In this document: positions 45,105-53,616 of the stretch, one piece after another
Layout of the letters: the number at the start of each line of letters is the position of its first letter
Position numbering within the stretch: the stretch's first letter is position 1
NCBI GenBank assembly: GCA_038888615.1
Contig: JAWAID010000002.1
Coordinates: forward strand, 275,594-339,593
DNA length: 64,000 nucleotides
Origin: Candidatus Korarchaeum sp.
GTDB lineage: Archaea > Korarchaeota > Korarchaeia > Korarchaeales > Korarchaeaceae
Direction of reading: 5' to 3'
The notes under the pieces: generated by a model
Told to the model about the DNA's origin: nothing
The model's database searches: none
What the model saw: the letters and a program-made list of their open reading frames with translations, nothing else
Made by a program: the position numbers and the translations under genes

Positions 45105-45851
45105 TCACATCACCTTCAAGCACCTGAGGCAACCCTCGAAACCGTACTTCTCGATGTCCTCCATGAGATCCCTCGGGTTGCCGAAGCAGGATACCCTGCC
45201 CCCTAGTATTATGTAAGCCCTATTGACCTGCCTAACGTAGTTCAGTATCCTCCCAATGTGCGTAACTATCATAGCTGACCTCTTCTCCCTGGCCTTACTA
45301 TCTGAGGTCCCTATGATCTCATTTATCACCCTCCCCAAAACGGGCAAGCTCTCCAGATCAACTCCGGAATCCGGTTCGTCGAGTAGAGCTAGCTTAGGAG
45401 ACTGAGCTGCGAGCAAGAGGAGCTCGACCCTCTTCATCTCACCTCCGCTGAAGTTCCTGTGAAGCTCCCTATCCAAGAGATTAGAAGCCCTTAGCTCCTC
45501 GGATAACCTCCTAAGGTAATCCATATCGACCCCATACATGCTCACGAGCATCCTCAGGAGATCCCTCAGCTTCACTCCCTTCAGAGACGGGGGCAGCTGC
45601 ATCACAATACCTATCCCGAGCCTCGCCCTCTCGTAGGGGCTCAATCCCGTGATGTCCACGCCGTCGAAGATTATCCTACCAGAGACCACATCGTATCCAG
45701 GTTTCCCCATTATCGCGTGAAGCAGTGTCGATTTCCCCGATCCATTTGGTCCGAGCAGGGCAACTACCTCACCCTCACCGATCTCCAGGCTTACCTCCCT
45801 CAGGATCTCCCTGTTCCCGACCCTGACCGTGAGGTTCTCCACCTTGAGCAT
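45105..45851 (-). CDS. sufC: SufC Fe-S assembly ATPase
   Basis: About 248 residues from ATG 45851 (MLKVENLTVRVGNREI). Walker A is LLGPNGSGKSTLLHAIMG, the ABC signature FSGGEMKRVELLLLAA and Walker B LALLDEPDSGVDLES. The motif DEPDSGVD is characteristic of SufC. The ORF opens at 45869, but TTATAA (45872-45877) is the TATA box and predicts a leaderless start at 45851. With SufB it assembles Fe-S clusters in the cytoplasm. Confidence 0.93.
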   Translation of the reverse strand: MLKVENLTVRVGNREILREVSLEIGEGEVVALLGPNGSGKSTLLHAIMGKPGYDVVSGRIIFDGVDITGLSPYERARLGIGIVMQLPPSLKGVKLRDLLRMLVSMYGVDMDYLRRLSEELRASNLLDRELHRNFSGGEMKRVELLLLAAQSPKLALLDEPDSGVDLESLPVLGRVINEIIGTSDSKAREKRSAMIVTHIGRILNYVRQVNRAYIILGGRVSCFGNPRDLMEDIEKYGFEGCLRCLKVM

Positions 45852-45930
45852 CGCCATCGCGATTAACACTGTTATAAGAATTTAAGCGTTAAAGTAATAG
45901 CGTGAGGACGGTGGGATCTCGGGGACCGGG

Positions 45931-47502
45931 TTGAAGGTATGCAGCGTCGATGAGATAAGGAAGCTCGACTCATTAGCTTCTGAATTTTACGGGATAGATG
46001 AGGACATACTTATGGAGAACGCGGGCCTCGCCGTGGCGTACTTGATAGGGAGGGAGTTCGGGATAGCTGGGAGGAGGTTCGCCGTCTTCGCGGGTCCGGG
46101 TAACAACGGAGGGGACGCTCTAGTGGTGGCAAGGCAGCTCCACTCGAGGCTGGGTTCGGTTAAAGTGCTTCTGCTGAGCGATCCTTCGAAGTACAGGGGC
46201 GCTGCCCTGAAGAACTACAGGATAGCCGAGAGAATAGGGCTGGAGATGATTAGGGTACACGAGGAAGGTATTCAGAAGGTCAGGGAGTGCTTGAACTGGG
46301 CTGAAGCTGTGGTAGATGGGATCTTCGGTACCGGATTGTCCAGGGAGGTTGAGGGCATCAGCAAGGAGGTCATAGAGGAGATAAACTCATCGGGAAAGCC
46401 GGTCTTCTCGATAGACATACCCTCAGGGGTGAACGGAGATGACGCGATTCCCAGGGGAACAGCAGTTAAGGCGACTTATACGGTTACCTTCGGGCTCCCC
46501 AAGTACGGTAACGTGCTCTACCCCGGTTACGCCTACTGTGGTAGGCTCTTCGTATCCAACATATCCTACCCGCCCGAGGCCTACGCTAGCTTAAGGACAG
46601 AGCTCAATTCGCCCGTAAAGCTCCCGGAGAGGTTGAGGTGGGGACACAAGGGTACCTTCGGCAAGTTTCTAGCGGTAGCCGGTTCAAGAAATTACTACGG
46701 TGCTCCCTACTTCGTCTCGCTCTCCTTCCTCAAGGCTGGTGGGGGTTACTCCAGGCTGGCGGCTCCCAGCTCGATAATACCCTTCATAGCCTCTAAGGCG
46801 AGTGAGGTCGTCTACATCCCGCTGAAGGAGAACGAGCAGGGCTCGATCGCTAAGGAGAATCTGGAGCTCATACTGAGGTTGGTGAGGGAGTTGGGCATAG
46901 ATGTGGTTGCGCTGGGACCCGGGGCATCGACGAACGAGGAGACCCAAGAGCTCATACTTAGCTTACTCGAGGAATTGGACCCGCCCGTCATAGTGGATGG
47001 GGATGGGATAACGGCTCTCTCCAGGGAGCTGAGCGTCCTCAGGAGGAGGAAGAGTACCGTAGTAACCCCGCACATGGGTGAGATGTCTCGGCTCACTGGC
47101 CTCTCCGTTCAGGAGATAGAGAGGGATAGGGTGAGAGTAGCTAGGGAGTTCGCTGAGGGGAACAACTGTTACGTTGTACTGAAGGGTGCTCATAGCTTGA
47201 TAGCCCTCCCGGACGGGAGAGTCCTCGTTAACATGACTGGGAACTCCGGGATGGCAACTGCCGGCTCGGGAGACGTGCTGACGGGTACGATAGCCGCGAT
47301 GATGGGTATAGGCTTGAGTCTGGAGGATGCCGTGAGGATGGGGACATTCGTACATGGTCTGGCAGGCGATCTAGCAGCTGAGGAGAAGGGGGAAGATGGT
47401 ATGACGGCTCAGGATATACTGGAGAAGCTCCCCCAAGCCATGAAGCTACTTAGGGAGGATCCTCAAGCCGTCTGGAGGAACTACTCCCCTGAGATGATCT
47501 AG
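45931..47502 (+). CDS. nnr: bifunctional NAD(P)H-hydrate epimerase / dehydratase
   Basis: 523 residues. The N-terminal YjeF_N epimerase domain (about 1-210) has [20 protein letters not shown] and [18 protein letters not shown]. The C-terminal kinase-like dehydratase has [43 protein letters not shown] and the glycine-rich [20 protein letters not shown]. It repairs hydrated NAD(P)H using ADP or ATP. Start TTG 45931 ([13 protein letters not shown]). Divergent from sufC. Confidence 0.94.
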   Translation: MKVCSVDEIRKLDSLASEFYGIDEDILMENAGLAVAYLIGREFGIAGRRFAVFAGPGNNGGDALVVARQLHSRLGSVKVLLLSDPSKYRGAALKNYRIAERIGLEMIRVHEEGIQKVRECLNWAEAVVDGIFGTGLSREVEGISKEVIEEINSSGKPVFSIDIPSGVNGDDAIPRGTAVKATYTVTFGLPKYGNVLYPGYAYCGRLFVSNISYPPEAYASLRTELNSPVKLPERLRWGHKGTFGKFLAVAGSRNYYGAPYFVSLSFLKAGGGYSRLAAPSSIIPFIASKASEVVYIPLKENEQGSIAKENLELILRLVRELGIDVVALGPGASTNEETQELILSLLEELDPPVIVDGDGITALSRELSVLRRRKSTVVTPHMGEMSRLTGLSVQEIERDRVRVAREFAEGNNCYVVLKGAHSLIALPDGRVLVNMTGNSGMATAGSGDVLTGTIAAMMGIGLSLEDAVRMGTFVHGLAGDLAAEEKGEDGMTAQDILEKLPQAMKLLREDPQAVWRNYSPEMI

Positions 47503-47990
47503 GGAGACCTCTTCCCCCTGACCTCCCTTAGGTCCAGCCTGATCACCTCCACCCTCTCCAGCTCTTCGTCCGAGAATTCGTAGCCCTCTCCAAAGTATTG
47601 CCTCACTATGCAGTCCAGACCCCTCCTCTTCTCCTCCTTATCGGTGACGAAGTGCGCCTCAGCTATGCCTATAACGCTCTCATAGCGCATGGTCCAATCA
47701 CACGGCCTACTGCCTCTCCTCAAGAGCTCGACATCCACGTCTAGCTCGAAGCAAACCAAGTTGTTGGCTCTCAGCAGGTCCAGCTTCCTACCCTCCTTGG
47801 CTGAGTGCACGTATATCTTCCCATCGCAGTAACCGAAGCTCACCGGAACGCAGTAGGGGATATTACCATTGCACATAGCCAGTCTGCATACCTTGGCTCT
47901 TCTGATCACCTCTTCGATCTCTCTGATGTCGGTTATCTCCTTATCCCTGCGCCTCAAGGCGGACACCGCCGAGACCGCCGGGGCTACCAT
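47499..47990 (-). CDS. pyridoxamine 5'-phosphate oxidase-fold flavoprotein (NimA-like)
   Basis: 163 residues. [41 protein letters not shown] and [19 protein letters not shown] are the split-barrel FMN-binding family pattern of nitroimidazole-reductase-like proteins. [15 protein letters not shown] and the C-terminus also fit. The first 12 residues ([12 protein letters not shown]) look like an extension. It overlaps the nnr stop by four bases (convergent). A 59-codon gene lies six bases upstream, so the two form an operon. Confidence 0.85.
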   Translation of the reverse strand: MVAPAVSAVSALRRRDKEITDIREIEEVIRRAKVCRLAMCNGNIPYCVPVSFGYCDGKIYVHSAKEGRKLDLLRANNLVCFELDVDVELLRRGSRPCDWTMRYESVIGIAEAHFVTDKEEKRRGLDCIVRQYFGEGYEFSDEELERVEVIRLDLREVRGKRSP

Positions 47991-47995
47991 TAAAA

Positions 47996-48175
47996 CTATA
48001 AGAAACCCTCAATCATCCTCCTGAGCTCCTTCCTGACTTTTACAGGGTTATTCAAGGAAATCGGAAGTCTCTCAAGGCTTTTAAGTAGGAAAGCCTTGAG
48101 ATTCAACCTGAACTCCTTATCGATCTCCCTCAGGTAGCCCCAGTCTAACTCGTCCTTTAGGAGTGCGAGGAGCAT
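47996..48175 (-). CDS. 59-residue hypothetical protein upstream of the PPOX-fold gene
   Basis: ATG 48175 to TAG 47996 gives MLLALLKDELDWGYLREIDK and then EFRLNLKAFLLKSLERLPIS, a basic, helical protein ending in RMIEGFL. It ends six bases before the flavoprotein start on the same strand. A perfect palindrome spans its promoter region. Codon use fits the genome. Too short for family assignment. It might be a small regulator or partner of the flavoprotein. Confidence 0.5.
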   Translation of the reverse strand: MLLALLKDELDWGYLREIDKEFRLNLKAFLLKSLERLPISLNNPVKVRKELRRMIEGFL

Positions 48176-48192
48176 GGAGGGTTCTGAGCTAA

Positions 48193-48215
48193 ATATGGAT
48201 AAGTATTATCCATAT
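48193..48215. promoter_or_regulatory. perfect 10-bp inverted repeat, possible operator
   Basis: ATATGGATAA (48193-48202), spacer GTA, then TTATCCATAT (48206-48215) pair perfectly. It lies 18-40 bases upstream of the ATG of the 59-residue gene and overlaps its AT-rich promoter elements, the expected place for a repressor site. It also lies 13 bases beyond the end of the decayed tnpB, so an IS right-end hairpin is the competing explanation. Confidence 0.5.
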
Positions 48216-48227
48216 AGCCCTTGGGAC

Positions 48228-49020
48228 TCACCAGCCTCTAAACCTGAGGCCCCCGTCAGGGTGAACCCTCTCCGAGCCGTAAGCTCCCCGAAGGGCTCGG
48301 AGAAAGCCCCTCCATCTGAAGGTATAATTTACGGCAGCGTTAAGCTGCCTATCCATCCTCAACCCGCATTCGTAAGCTCCCTTCGGGGCATTTACCATCC
48401 CACATCTGGAGCATCTTTTACTCGTATCTTTGGGGTTGAGGATCACAACCCTCGACTTATATGCCATAAGAGACTGTAGATCTTCCAATCGCTCTTAGCC
48501 ACTTCCCTGATATGTTTTTTTTCGATTTATTGAACATCCCCTCCTTCCTCAAATCCTCAAAGTCGTGTATATAGCCTCCGTACTCCCTAGAGGGGGAAGT
48601 CGTCAGCTTGTGAACGAAATCTCTAGCCCTGTCCCTCTCCCTCCTCGAGTATTTAGCTAAAACTCTCTTTGAGGGAGGGCTTCTTCAGCGCTTTGGCCTG
48701 TAGCCTCCCCCTCTTCAATTCATAGACCCTATGGATATGAAAGAGCTCTCCTAAATCGATCCTGATCCATCCCAGCTTCGGATTGAAGCCGTCTAAACTT
48801 TTCACATTGCAGTCCCACGCTATCCTCCCAACCGCTTTCCCCTCACTTTCTTTGAACTTGAATGTTACCGTTAGATATTTCTCTCTTAATATGAGCTCTC
48901 CCAGCTCCCCTTACCCTCCTCGAGAACCAGCCCTCGAGATGTCGAAAACCAAATATTCCCTGTAGGGCCTTATACTAATCTTTATTTTCCCCTCTCTGCA
49001 GCTGTAAAGCGTCTCCTTTA
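48228..49020 (-). pseudogene. tnpB: decayed IS200/IS605 TnpB (OrfB) gene
   Basis: Minus-strand pieces in several frames reproduce TnpB in order: WIRIDLGELFHIHRVYELKR, LQAKALKKPSLKES, then after a frame change SRRERDRARDFVHKLTTSPS, then YIHDFEDLRKEGMFNKSKK, then (48228-48488) SRVVILNPKDTSKRCSRCGM with VNAPKGAYECGLRMDRQLNA. The last pieces contain the RuvC-linked zinc ribbon (one CxxC plus a damaged second knuckle) and the final MDRQLNAA signature. Multiple frameshifts and in-frame stops kill it. The N-terminal part is too degraded to delimit. A hairpin at 48270-48302 overlaps the 3' end as in omega-RNA (reRNA) loci. Confidence 0.8.
48270..48302 (-). ncRNA. hairpin at the tnpB relic 3' end, possible omega-RNA scaffold
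   Basis: CTCCGAGCC (48270-48278) pairs perfectly with GGCTCGGAG (48294-48302) around a 15-base loop. It lies in the last 75 bases of the TnpB frame. TnpB guide RNAs (omega-RNA/reRNA) derive from just this 3' end and flank. Transcription of the relic is unproven. Confidence 0.4.
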
Positions 49021-49022
49021 CC

Positions 49023-49289
49023 CTAGCGCAGCTTTATCGCTTTAGAGAATAGGCTCTCCATCATGAAGACCCCCATCAGGTCCACGCAGTTGGAACTGAG
49101 GAGGACCCTAGCCCTGTCGGTTAAGGAGTATAATCCCCCCTCCTTCTTGACCCAGTTCCTGTCTATGAGCGCCGCTAACTTCCTGTAGAGGGTGGCCTTA
49201 GGCAGCGAGGACTCCCTCTCTATCTCGCCCATCGTCCTGGGAGAGTTAGCGAGGAGCCAGAGGATGAACAGGCACCCCTCTTCTATCAT
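49023..49289 (-). CDS. winged-helix DNA-binding protein
   Basis: 88 residues from ATG 49289 (MIEEGCLFILWLLANSPRTM). The helix-turn-helix is GEIERESSLPKATLYRKLAA and the wing KKEGGLYSLTDRARVLL, as in MarR/PadR/ArsR-like archaeal regulators. GTG 49307 is upstream in frame, but GTTATAAG near 49313-49320 predicts a leaderless start at 49289. It is divergent from the VTT-family membrane gene and upstream of the TnpB relic. Its target is unknown. Confidence 0.75.
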   Translation of the reverse strand: MIEEGCLFILWLLANSPRTMGEIERESSLPKATLYRKLAALIDRNWVKKEGGLYSLTDRARVLLSSNCVDLMGVFMMESLFSKAIKLR

Positions 49290-49350
49290 ATGTGATACTT
49301 CATTCACATTCTTATAACTTTTTTCGTTTCATAATTGATACTAGCGGGGT

Positions 49351-49372
49351 CCTCCGGACCGCGGGTCCGAGG
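49351..49372 (+). other. GC-rich hairpin between divergent genes
   Basis: CGGACC (49355-49360), GCG, GGTCCG (49364-49369) with CCT/AGG extending the stem past one bulged C. It sits in a GC-rich 150-base stretch (49345-49485) between the leftward wHTH gene and rightward membrane gene, so it is not a terminator for either. It may be part of a structured leader or small RNA. Weak evidence. Confidence 0.3.
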
Positions 49373-49513
49373 GGAGCGACACTGGGTGCCACTGATGACC
49401 GCGCTGAAACAGCCCTCGCGGCCTCCGCAGCTGGGCATTGAGACCTCGGCCGGCTGCAGCGTCCCCGATGCCCGAGGGAAAAGGTTAATAATAAGTCCCC
49501 GTGGGTCCCATGG

Positions 49514-50119
49514 ATGAATCAAACAGGGTATCAAGCTCTGATCGGTCTCTGGGGACCTCTCGGGATTCTAGCATTCACCTTCATCGTGAGCCTGGTCCCG
49601 TTCGCCTCTCCATCCAACGCCCTGATGGCGGCCTTAATAGCGATGAGCTTCCCAGAAATGGATAGGGTGCTCATAGGAGTGTCAGTCGCTTTAGGAGCTA
49701 CCTTCGCCAAGACCGTTCACTTCAGCGCCTCATACGGCGTGGGGAAGCTGTTGGAGAGGAAGGTGGGCGATGAGAGGATAGGAAAGTACGGTAGAGCGAC
49801 CCTCTACGTGATGAACTTCGTAGCAGCAGCCACTCCGCTGCCTGACGAGTGGATCGTCATACCGATGGGCCTGGGCAGGATGAACCCCCTGTGGTTCTTC
49901 CTCACGTACCTCGCCGGCAAGCTCGTGATAACCGTACCCGCGGCTTACGTAGGGCAGGGGATATCTCACTTCGTCGAGGGCTTCCTGGGGGAGAGCGCTT
50001 GGGTCTTCTCGCTGGCCGTCGGGGTGATCATAGCGGTGGTCTTCGTGTTGATAGACTTCGAGAAACTATCTGTGAAGCTATTGAGTGGCTTAAAGCTGAA
50101 GAGAGGGCCAAAGAACTAG
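49514..50119 (+). CDS. VTT/DedA-like membrane protein
   Basis: 201 residues with four to five hydrophobic segments, re-entrant-like GLW and loop GPLGILAFTFIVSLVPFASPSN, a conserved Gly-rich SVALGATFAKTVHFSASYGVGK and FFLTYLAGKLVITVPAAYVG, compatible with the SNARE-associated/VTT (DedA, YqaA) fold. DedA proteins scramble or transport lipid carriers. The usual DedA motif is only partly present, so the family call is moderate. A TTAATAATAAG box near 49486-49496 precedes it. Confidence 0.6.
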   Translation: MNQTGYQALIGLWGPLGILAFTFIVSLVPFASPSNALMAALIAMSFPEMDRVLIGVSVALGATFAKTVHFSASYGVGKLLERKVGDERIGKYGRATLYVMNFVAAATPLPDEWIVIPMGLGRMNPLWFFLTYLAGKLVITVPAAYVGQGISHFVEGFLGESAWVFSLAVGVIIAVVFVLIDFEKLSVKLLSGLKLKRGPKN

Positions 50120-50406
50120 CTCCGAATTTAGAGTACACCTGCAGAGGGGTTGGAGAAGCGTATTCCTCCGTGCAGTCCTAGGGATGCCCTGAGTCGCTCG
50201 ACGTCGGGCGGCCCGCCTACGGCCGCTTCAGCTTCGGGCCTCTGAACATCATCTGGAGGATAAGATCGCTACTGATCTCCGGAGATCTCCAGCTAGGCGT
50301 GAGGATAGCCACCCGATGCCCTCAGCGCCCCAGTCAAGGCTTCGAGGTCGCTGAGTGGCGCTGGATCGGAAAACCTTATTCAGGCGAGGCTCGCTCATCC
50401 GAGGGT

Positions 50407-51738
50407 ATGGGTGCGCTCAGGATAAGGTACGATAGAGGTACCTTGATAGTCGAGGGGGTAAGGAGCTTACAGTACTGCACTTGGGACCCGAGGATAGGGG
50501 CCCTGAGGGCCCTAGGCTACAAGTACGCCCAACTGAAGGAGCTCCTGCCCGAGGCAATCGATGAGGCGCTAGACCCCCTGAGGCCCCCCAACCTCAAGGA
50601 GAAGGTATCTCTGAAGCCCTTTCAACATGACGCATTAGAGTCGTGGCTCACCAAGAGGAAAGGGATAATAGTATTGCCTACGGGAGCTGGAAAGACTTAC
50701 GTGGCCCTGAGGGCTATGGAGGTCCTGAACGTCCCCACCCTTGTGGTCGTGCCCACCCTACCCCTCCTGAACCAGTGGAAGGCGCTGATGGAGTCGCTCT
50801 ACGGCGTAGACGTGGGAGTCATAGGGGGAGGTCGGGAGAGCATCGAGCCCATTACAGTCATAACTTACGATTCGGCTTACCTGAGGGCTTCGGAGATAGG
50901 CAATAAGTTCGAGTTCGTGGTCTTCGACGAGGTCCACCACCTGGCTGCGGAGGGCTACATAGAGATAGCCGAGTTCCTGCTGGCCCCCTACAGGATGGGG
51001 TTGACCGCGACCCTGGAGAGGGAGGACGATAGGCACAGGCTCCTCTTCCCCCTAGTGGGTGGTGTCGTCTACAAGCTCCTCCCGAGTGAGCTGGCGGGTG
51101 AGCACCTCTCCGAGTTCGATACCGTGAGGGTGAGGGTCGACATGACGGAGGAGGAGAGGAGGAGGTACGGGGAGCTGATCGAGGAGTATAAAGAATCCTT
51201 GAGGAGAGCGGGCATATCGATAAGATCCCTCGAGGACTTCAGGAAGCTGATAGTCAGAAGCGCTTCAGATAGAGAAGCTAGGAGGGCCTTACTGGCGTGG
51301 CATGAGGCCAGGAAACTCGCTATAAACTCGAGAGCTAAGTTGGAAGTGCTGAAGGACTTACTGGAGAGCCACAGGGAGGATAAGGTGATAATATTCACTG
51401 AGTTCAACGATGTGGCTGAGGAGATAAGCAGGACCTTCCTTATACCGCTGATCACCCACAGGACGAAGCCCAAGGAGAGGGAGAGGATACTCCACGCTTT
51501 CAGGATAGGTGCGGTGAGCAAGGTCGTCACGTCCAAGGTCCTTGATGAGGGGGTAGATGTGCCCGACGCAAGGGTGGGCGTGATACTCGGGGGCAGTGGG
51601 AGCAGGAGGGAATTCGTGCAGAGGTTAGGGAGGATACTGAGGAAAAGGGAGGGAAAGAGAGCTGTCCTCTATGAGATAATATCCAAGGGGACCTCTGAAG
51701 TGAGGATCTCGAGCAGGAGGAGGAGAGGGGTTATCTGA
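50407..51738 (+). CDS. xpb: XPB/Ssl2-family DNA helicase
   Basis: 443 residues from ATG 50407 (MGALRIRYDRGTLIVEG). Motif I LPTGAGKTYVALRA, Ia VVVPTLPLLNQW, II FVVFDEVHHLAA (DEVH box), III GLTATLERED, then IIFTEFNDVAEE (IV), VTSKVLDEGVDVPDA (V) and RREFVQRLGRILRKREG (VI) are complete. An RED-like motif is present as ERED. The frame is open upstream past 50299 but that part looks non-coding. The stop overlaps the Bax1 start (TGATG). It opens DNA in archaeal nucleotide excision repair. Confidence 0.94.
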   Translation: MGALRIRYDRGTLIVEGVRSLQYCTWDPRIGALRALGYKYAQLKELLPEAIDEALDPLRPPNLKEKVSLKPFQHDALESWLTKRKGIIVLPTGAGKTYVALRAMEVLNVPTLVVVPTLPLLNQWKALMESLYGVDVGVIGGGRESIEPITVITYDSAYLRASEIGNKFEFVVFDEVHHLAAEGYIEIAEFLLAPYRMGLTATLEREDDRHRLLFPLVGGVVYKLLPSELAGEHLSEFDTVRVRVDMTEEERRRYGELIEEYKESLRRAGISIRSLEDFRKLIVRSASDREARRALLAWHEARKLAINSRAKLEVLKDLLESHREDKVIIFTEFNDVAEEISRTFLIPLITHRTKPKERERILHAFRIGAVSKVVTSKVLDEGVDVPDARVGVILGGSGSRREFVQRLGRILRKREGKRAVLYEIISKGTSEVRISSRRRRGVI

Positions 51739-53273
51739 TGCTGCCGGTGCAACTTCTCAGGGTCAGGGTGAGGGGATCCAGGGTGTACCCCGTGTGGGCC
51801 AGGGGAACTGACCTGGAACTGGAGGTCGCCGAGCGGTTGATATCGGTTTTTGAGGAGGGGAAAACTCTGAAGCAGGTACATGAGGAGGTGGAGGAGCTTG
51901 AGCAAGTATACGAATCAGCTGGCCTCAGCTTTAAGTTCGTGAGAGGTCTCTCGCTCCTCCTAGAGAGGGAATCACGGTTGGAGAGCCCACCTGTGAGCAT
52001 AGAGCCTTCTAGGGCCAGAGAAGTGGTCTTCAGGATAGTGAACGAGAGGTACGGGGGATTCGTCACGGGTGAGAGGGGAGAGGCCATCAGACTGGCTGCC
52101 CTGGAGCTTGGGGTCGATCCGGGGGAACTGGAGCGTATCCTCTGGGCTGATTCGGAAGAGAACCTCTTTCTCTCGAGAGGACCGAGCTACGATCCCATGA
52201 GCCTGCTAAGGAGGTACAACCTCTCCCTCCTCCAGACGGTCCTGTTCAGGGCCCTCAGGGTCACAGTGAGGACTAGGGCCTCGGGCTCCGAGGTAAAGAG
52301 GTTCCTTAGAGCTGTAAAGAGATTAGGATTGATGTACGTAGCTGAGAAGTCCGATCACGTGGAGCTGAGGGTAGATGGGCCCGCATCTGTTCTCAAGATG
52401 ACGACGAAGTACGGCGTCTCGCTGGCGAAGTCAATTCCTTACGTGATCTCGATGAGCGATTGGCACATCTCAGCTGAGGTGCTGGGGAGGGGCAGGAGGA
52501 AGGACACGCTCCACTTCACCCTCTCCTCATCCTCCAAGGGGCTCTTTCCGGAGGATCGGAGGGAGGAACCGGTTTACGACAGCTCACTGGAGAGGAGCTT
52601 CTCCTCGATAGCCGGTTCAGCCGGATGGATAGTTATAAGGGAACCGGAACCGCTCTTAGCGGGTAACTCCCTGCTCATCCCGGACTTCCTCATCAAGAAG
52701 GGAAGCATTTGGATTTACGTTGAGGTTATGGGTTTCTGGACTCCGGATTACGTGGAGAAGAAGATCAGGAAGATAAGCGAAGTCAAGGAGCCAATTCTCA
52801 TCCTGGTGAGGAGGGATCTGCTCTGCTCCAAGGTAATGAGGCTTCCGAAGGAAGTGATAGCGATAGAGGGGAGCAAGATAGATAAGGTGAGCCTTTTGAG
52901 GGAGCTGGAGAGGATTGAGAGGAAGCTCCTGATGGGAGCCCGTAAGATAGGCGATCAGGAGCTCCTTAGACGAGGTGATATCCTATCTATAGAGGAGCTT
53001 ACAGAGGATCTCGGGTTGACGAGGGAGCAGCTCAGGGAGCTTCTGGACTCCCGTGAGTACGCGCTGCTCGGGGATTACCTCGTTAGGAGGTCCTTACTGG
53101 AGCGATTGAGGGGAGAGAGGTTGCCGAGATCCGTTAGGGAGCTCAAGGAGCTCCTCAGAGAGATCGGATTACCCGAGGAAATAGCTGTTCCTCTCGCCAA
53201 CTACTTGGGATACGAGGTGGTGTGGAGAGGGCTGGATGAGGACGATGCTGAGATCAGGGAGAGTCAAGCATGA
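51738..53273 (+). CDS. bax1: Bax1 nuclease, binding partner of archaeal XPB (DUF790)
   Basis: 511 residues. Bax1/DUF790 proteins pair with archaeal XPB in one operon and have an XPG-like endonuclease activity. Visible here: an N-terminal domain with ELEVAERLISVFEEGKTL, a central segment LRVTVRTRASGSEVKRFLRA, and the nuclease core IPDFLIKKGSIWIYVEVMGF then TPDYVEKKI, a PD-(D/E)XK-like pattern with catalytic D and E. The gene starts within the XPB stop codon, so the two proteins are made together and likely incise damaged DNA. Confidence 0.92.
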   Translation: MLPVQLLRVRVRGSRVYPVWARGTDLELEVAERLISVFEEGKTLKQVHEEVEELEQVYESAGLSFKFVRGLSLLLERESRLESPPVSIEPSRAREVVFRIVNERYGGFVTGERGEAIRLAALELGVDPGELERILWADSEENLFLSRGPSYDPMSLLRRYNLSLLQTVLFRALRVTVRTRASGSEVKRFLRAVKRLGLMYVAEKSDHVELRVDGPASVLKMTTKYGVSLAKSIPYVISMSDWHISAEVLGRGRRKDTLHFTLSSSSKGLFPEDRREEPVYDSSLERSFSSIAGSAGWIVIREPEPLLAGNSLLIPDFLIKKGSIWIYVEVMGFWTPDYVEKKIRKISEVKEPILILVRRDLLCSKVMRLPKEVIAIEGSKIDKVSLLRELERIERKLLMGARKIGDQELLRRGDILSIEELTEDLGLTREQLRELLDSREYALLGDYLVRRSLLERLRGERLPRSVRELKELLREIGLPEEIAVPLANYLGYEVVWRGLDEDDAEIRESQA

Positions 53274-53616
53274 AGCTCAAAGGATCCGTATAACGGAGCG
53301 AGATCTCAATAAATCTCGGCGTTCCTATGGGTGGGGTGGCCCCGATAGGCTTCTCTCGAAGTGAGGCAACGCTAAGCCTGATCTGGTGGTTTTCTGCAGG
53401 TAAGAGGATCATAGCTAGCGTGAGGAATCTCTGGACCTACTTCATCCTTCGGAGTTAGCGGGACGGCGAACCATCGGCAAGGCGGTGCCACTGACCCAAG
53501 CGCTATGCACGCTGTAACGCGAGAGCCCACTGAGGTGAACGTATGTGAAGTCGATGGGATGTGGGGAGTGAGGCGATATCCCTATATTTAAGCGGGAATA
53601 GTTTAGTGGGTGGAAA
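53274..53616. other. 343-base intergenic region with the HEPN-gene promoter
   Basis: No supported gene. A 43-codon frame at 53327-53458 is not convincing. CTATATTTAAG (53582-53592) is a good TATA box and lies about 25-30 bases before the HEPN ATG at 53617, which gives a leaderless message. Confidence 0.45.

Noticed and set aside
48174-48479. Plus-strand 101-codon frame over the tnpB relic
   Set aside because: It is antisense to the recognisable TnpB fragments and its sequence has no sensible protein pattern.
49388-49410. CTGATGA followed by GAAA, reminiscent of a hammerhead ribozyme core or a C/D box RNA
   Set aside because: The seven bases between the two motifs cannot form stem II, the required cleavage-site geometry is absent, and box D spacing does not fit a C/D RNA.
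50299-50406. Upstream extension of the XPB frame from GTG 50299
   Set aside because: The extra residues do not resemble XPB N-termini, and ATG 50407 begins the conserved first strand.
53327-53458. 43-codon frame (MGGVAPIGFSRSEATLSL...) before the HEPN gene
   Set aside because: No ribosome site or promoter at a suitable place, no partner, and no recognised motif.
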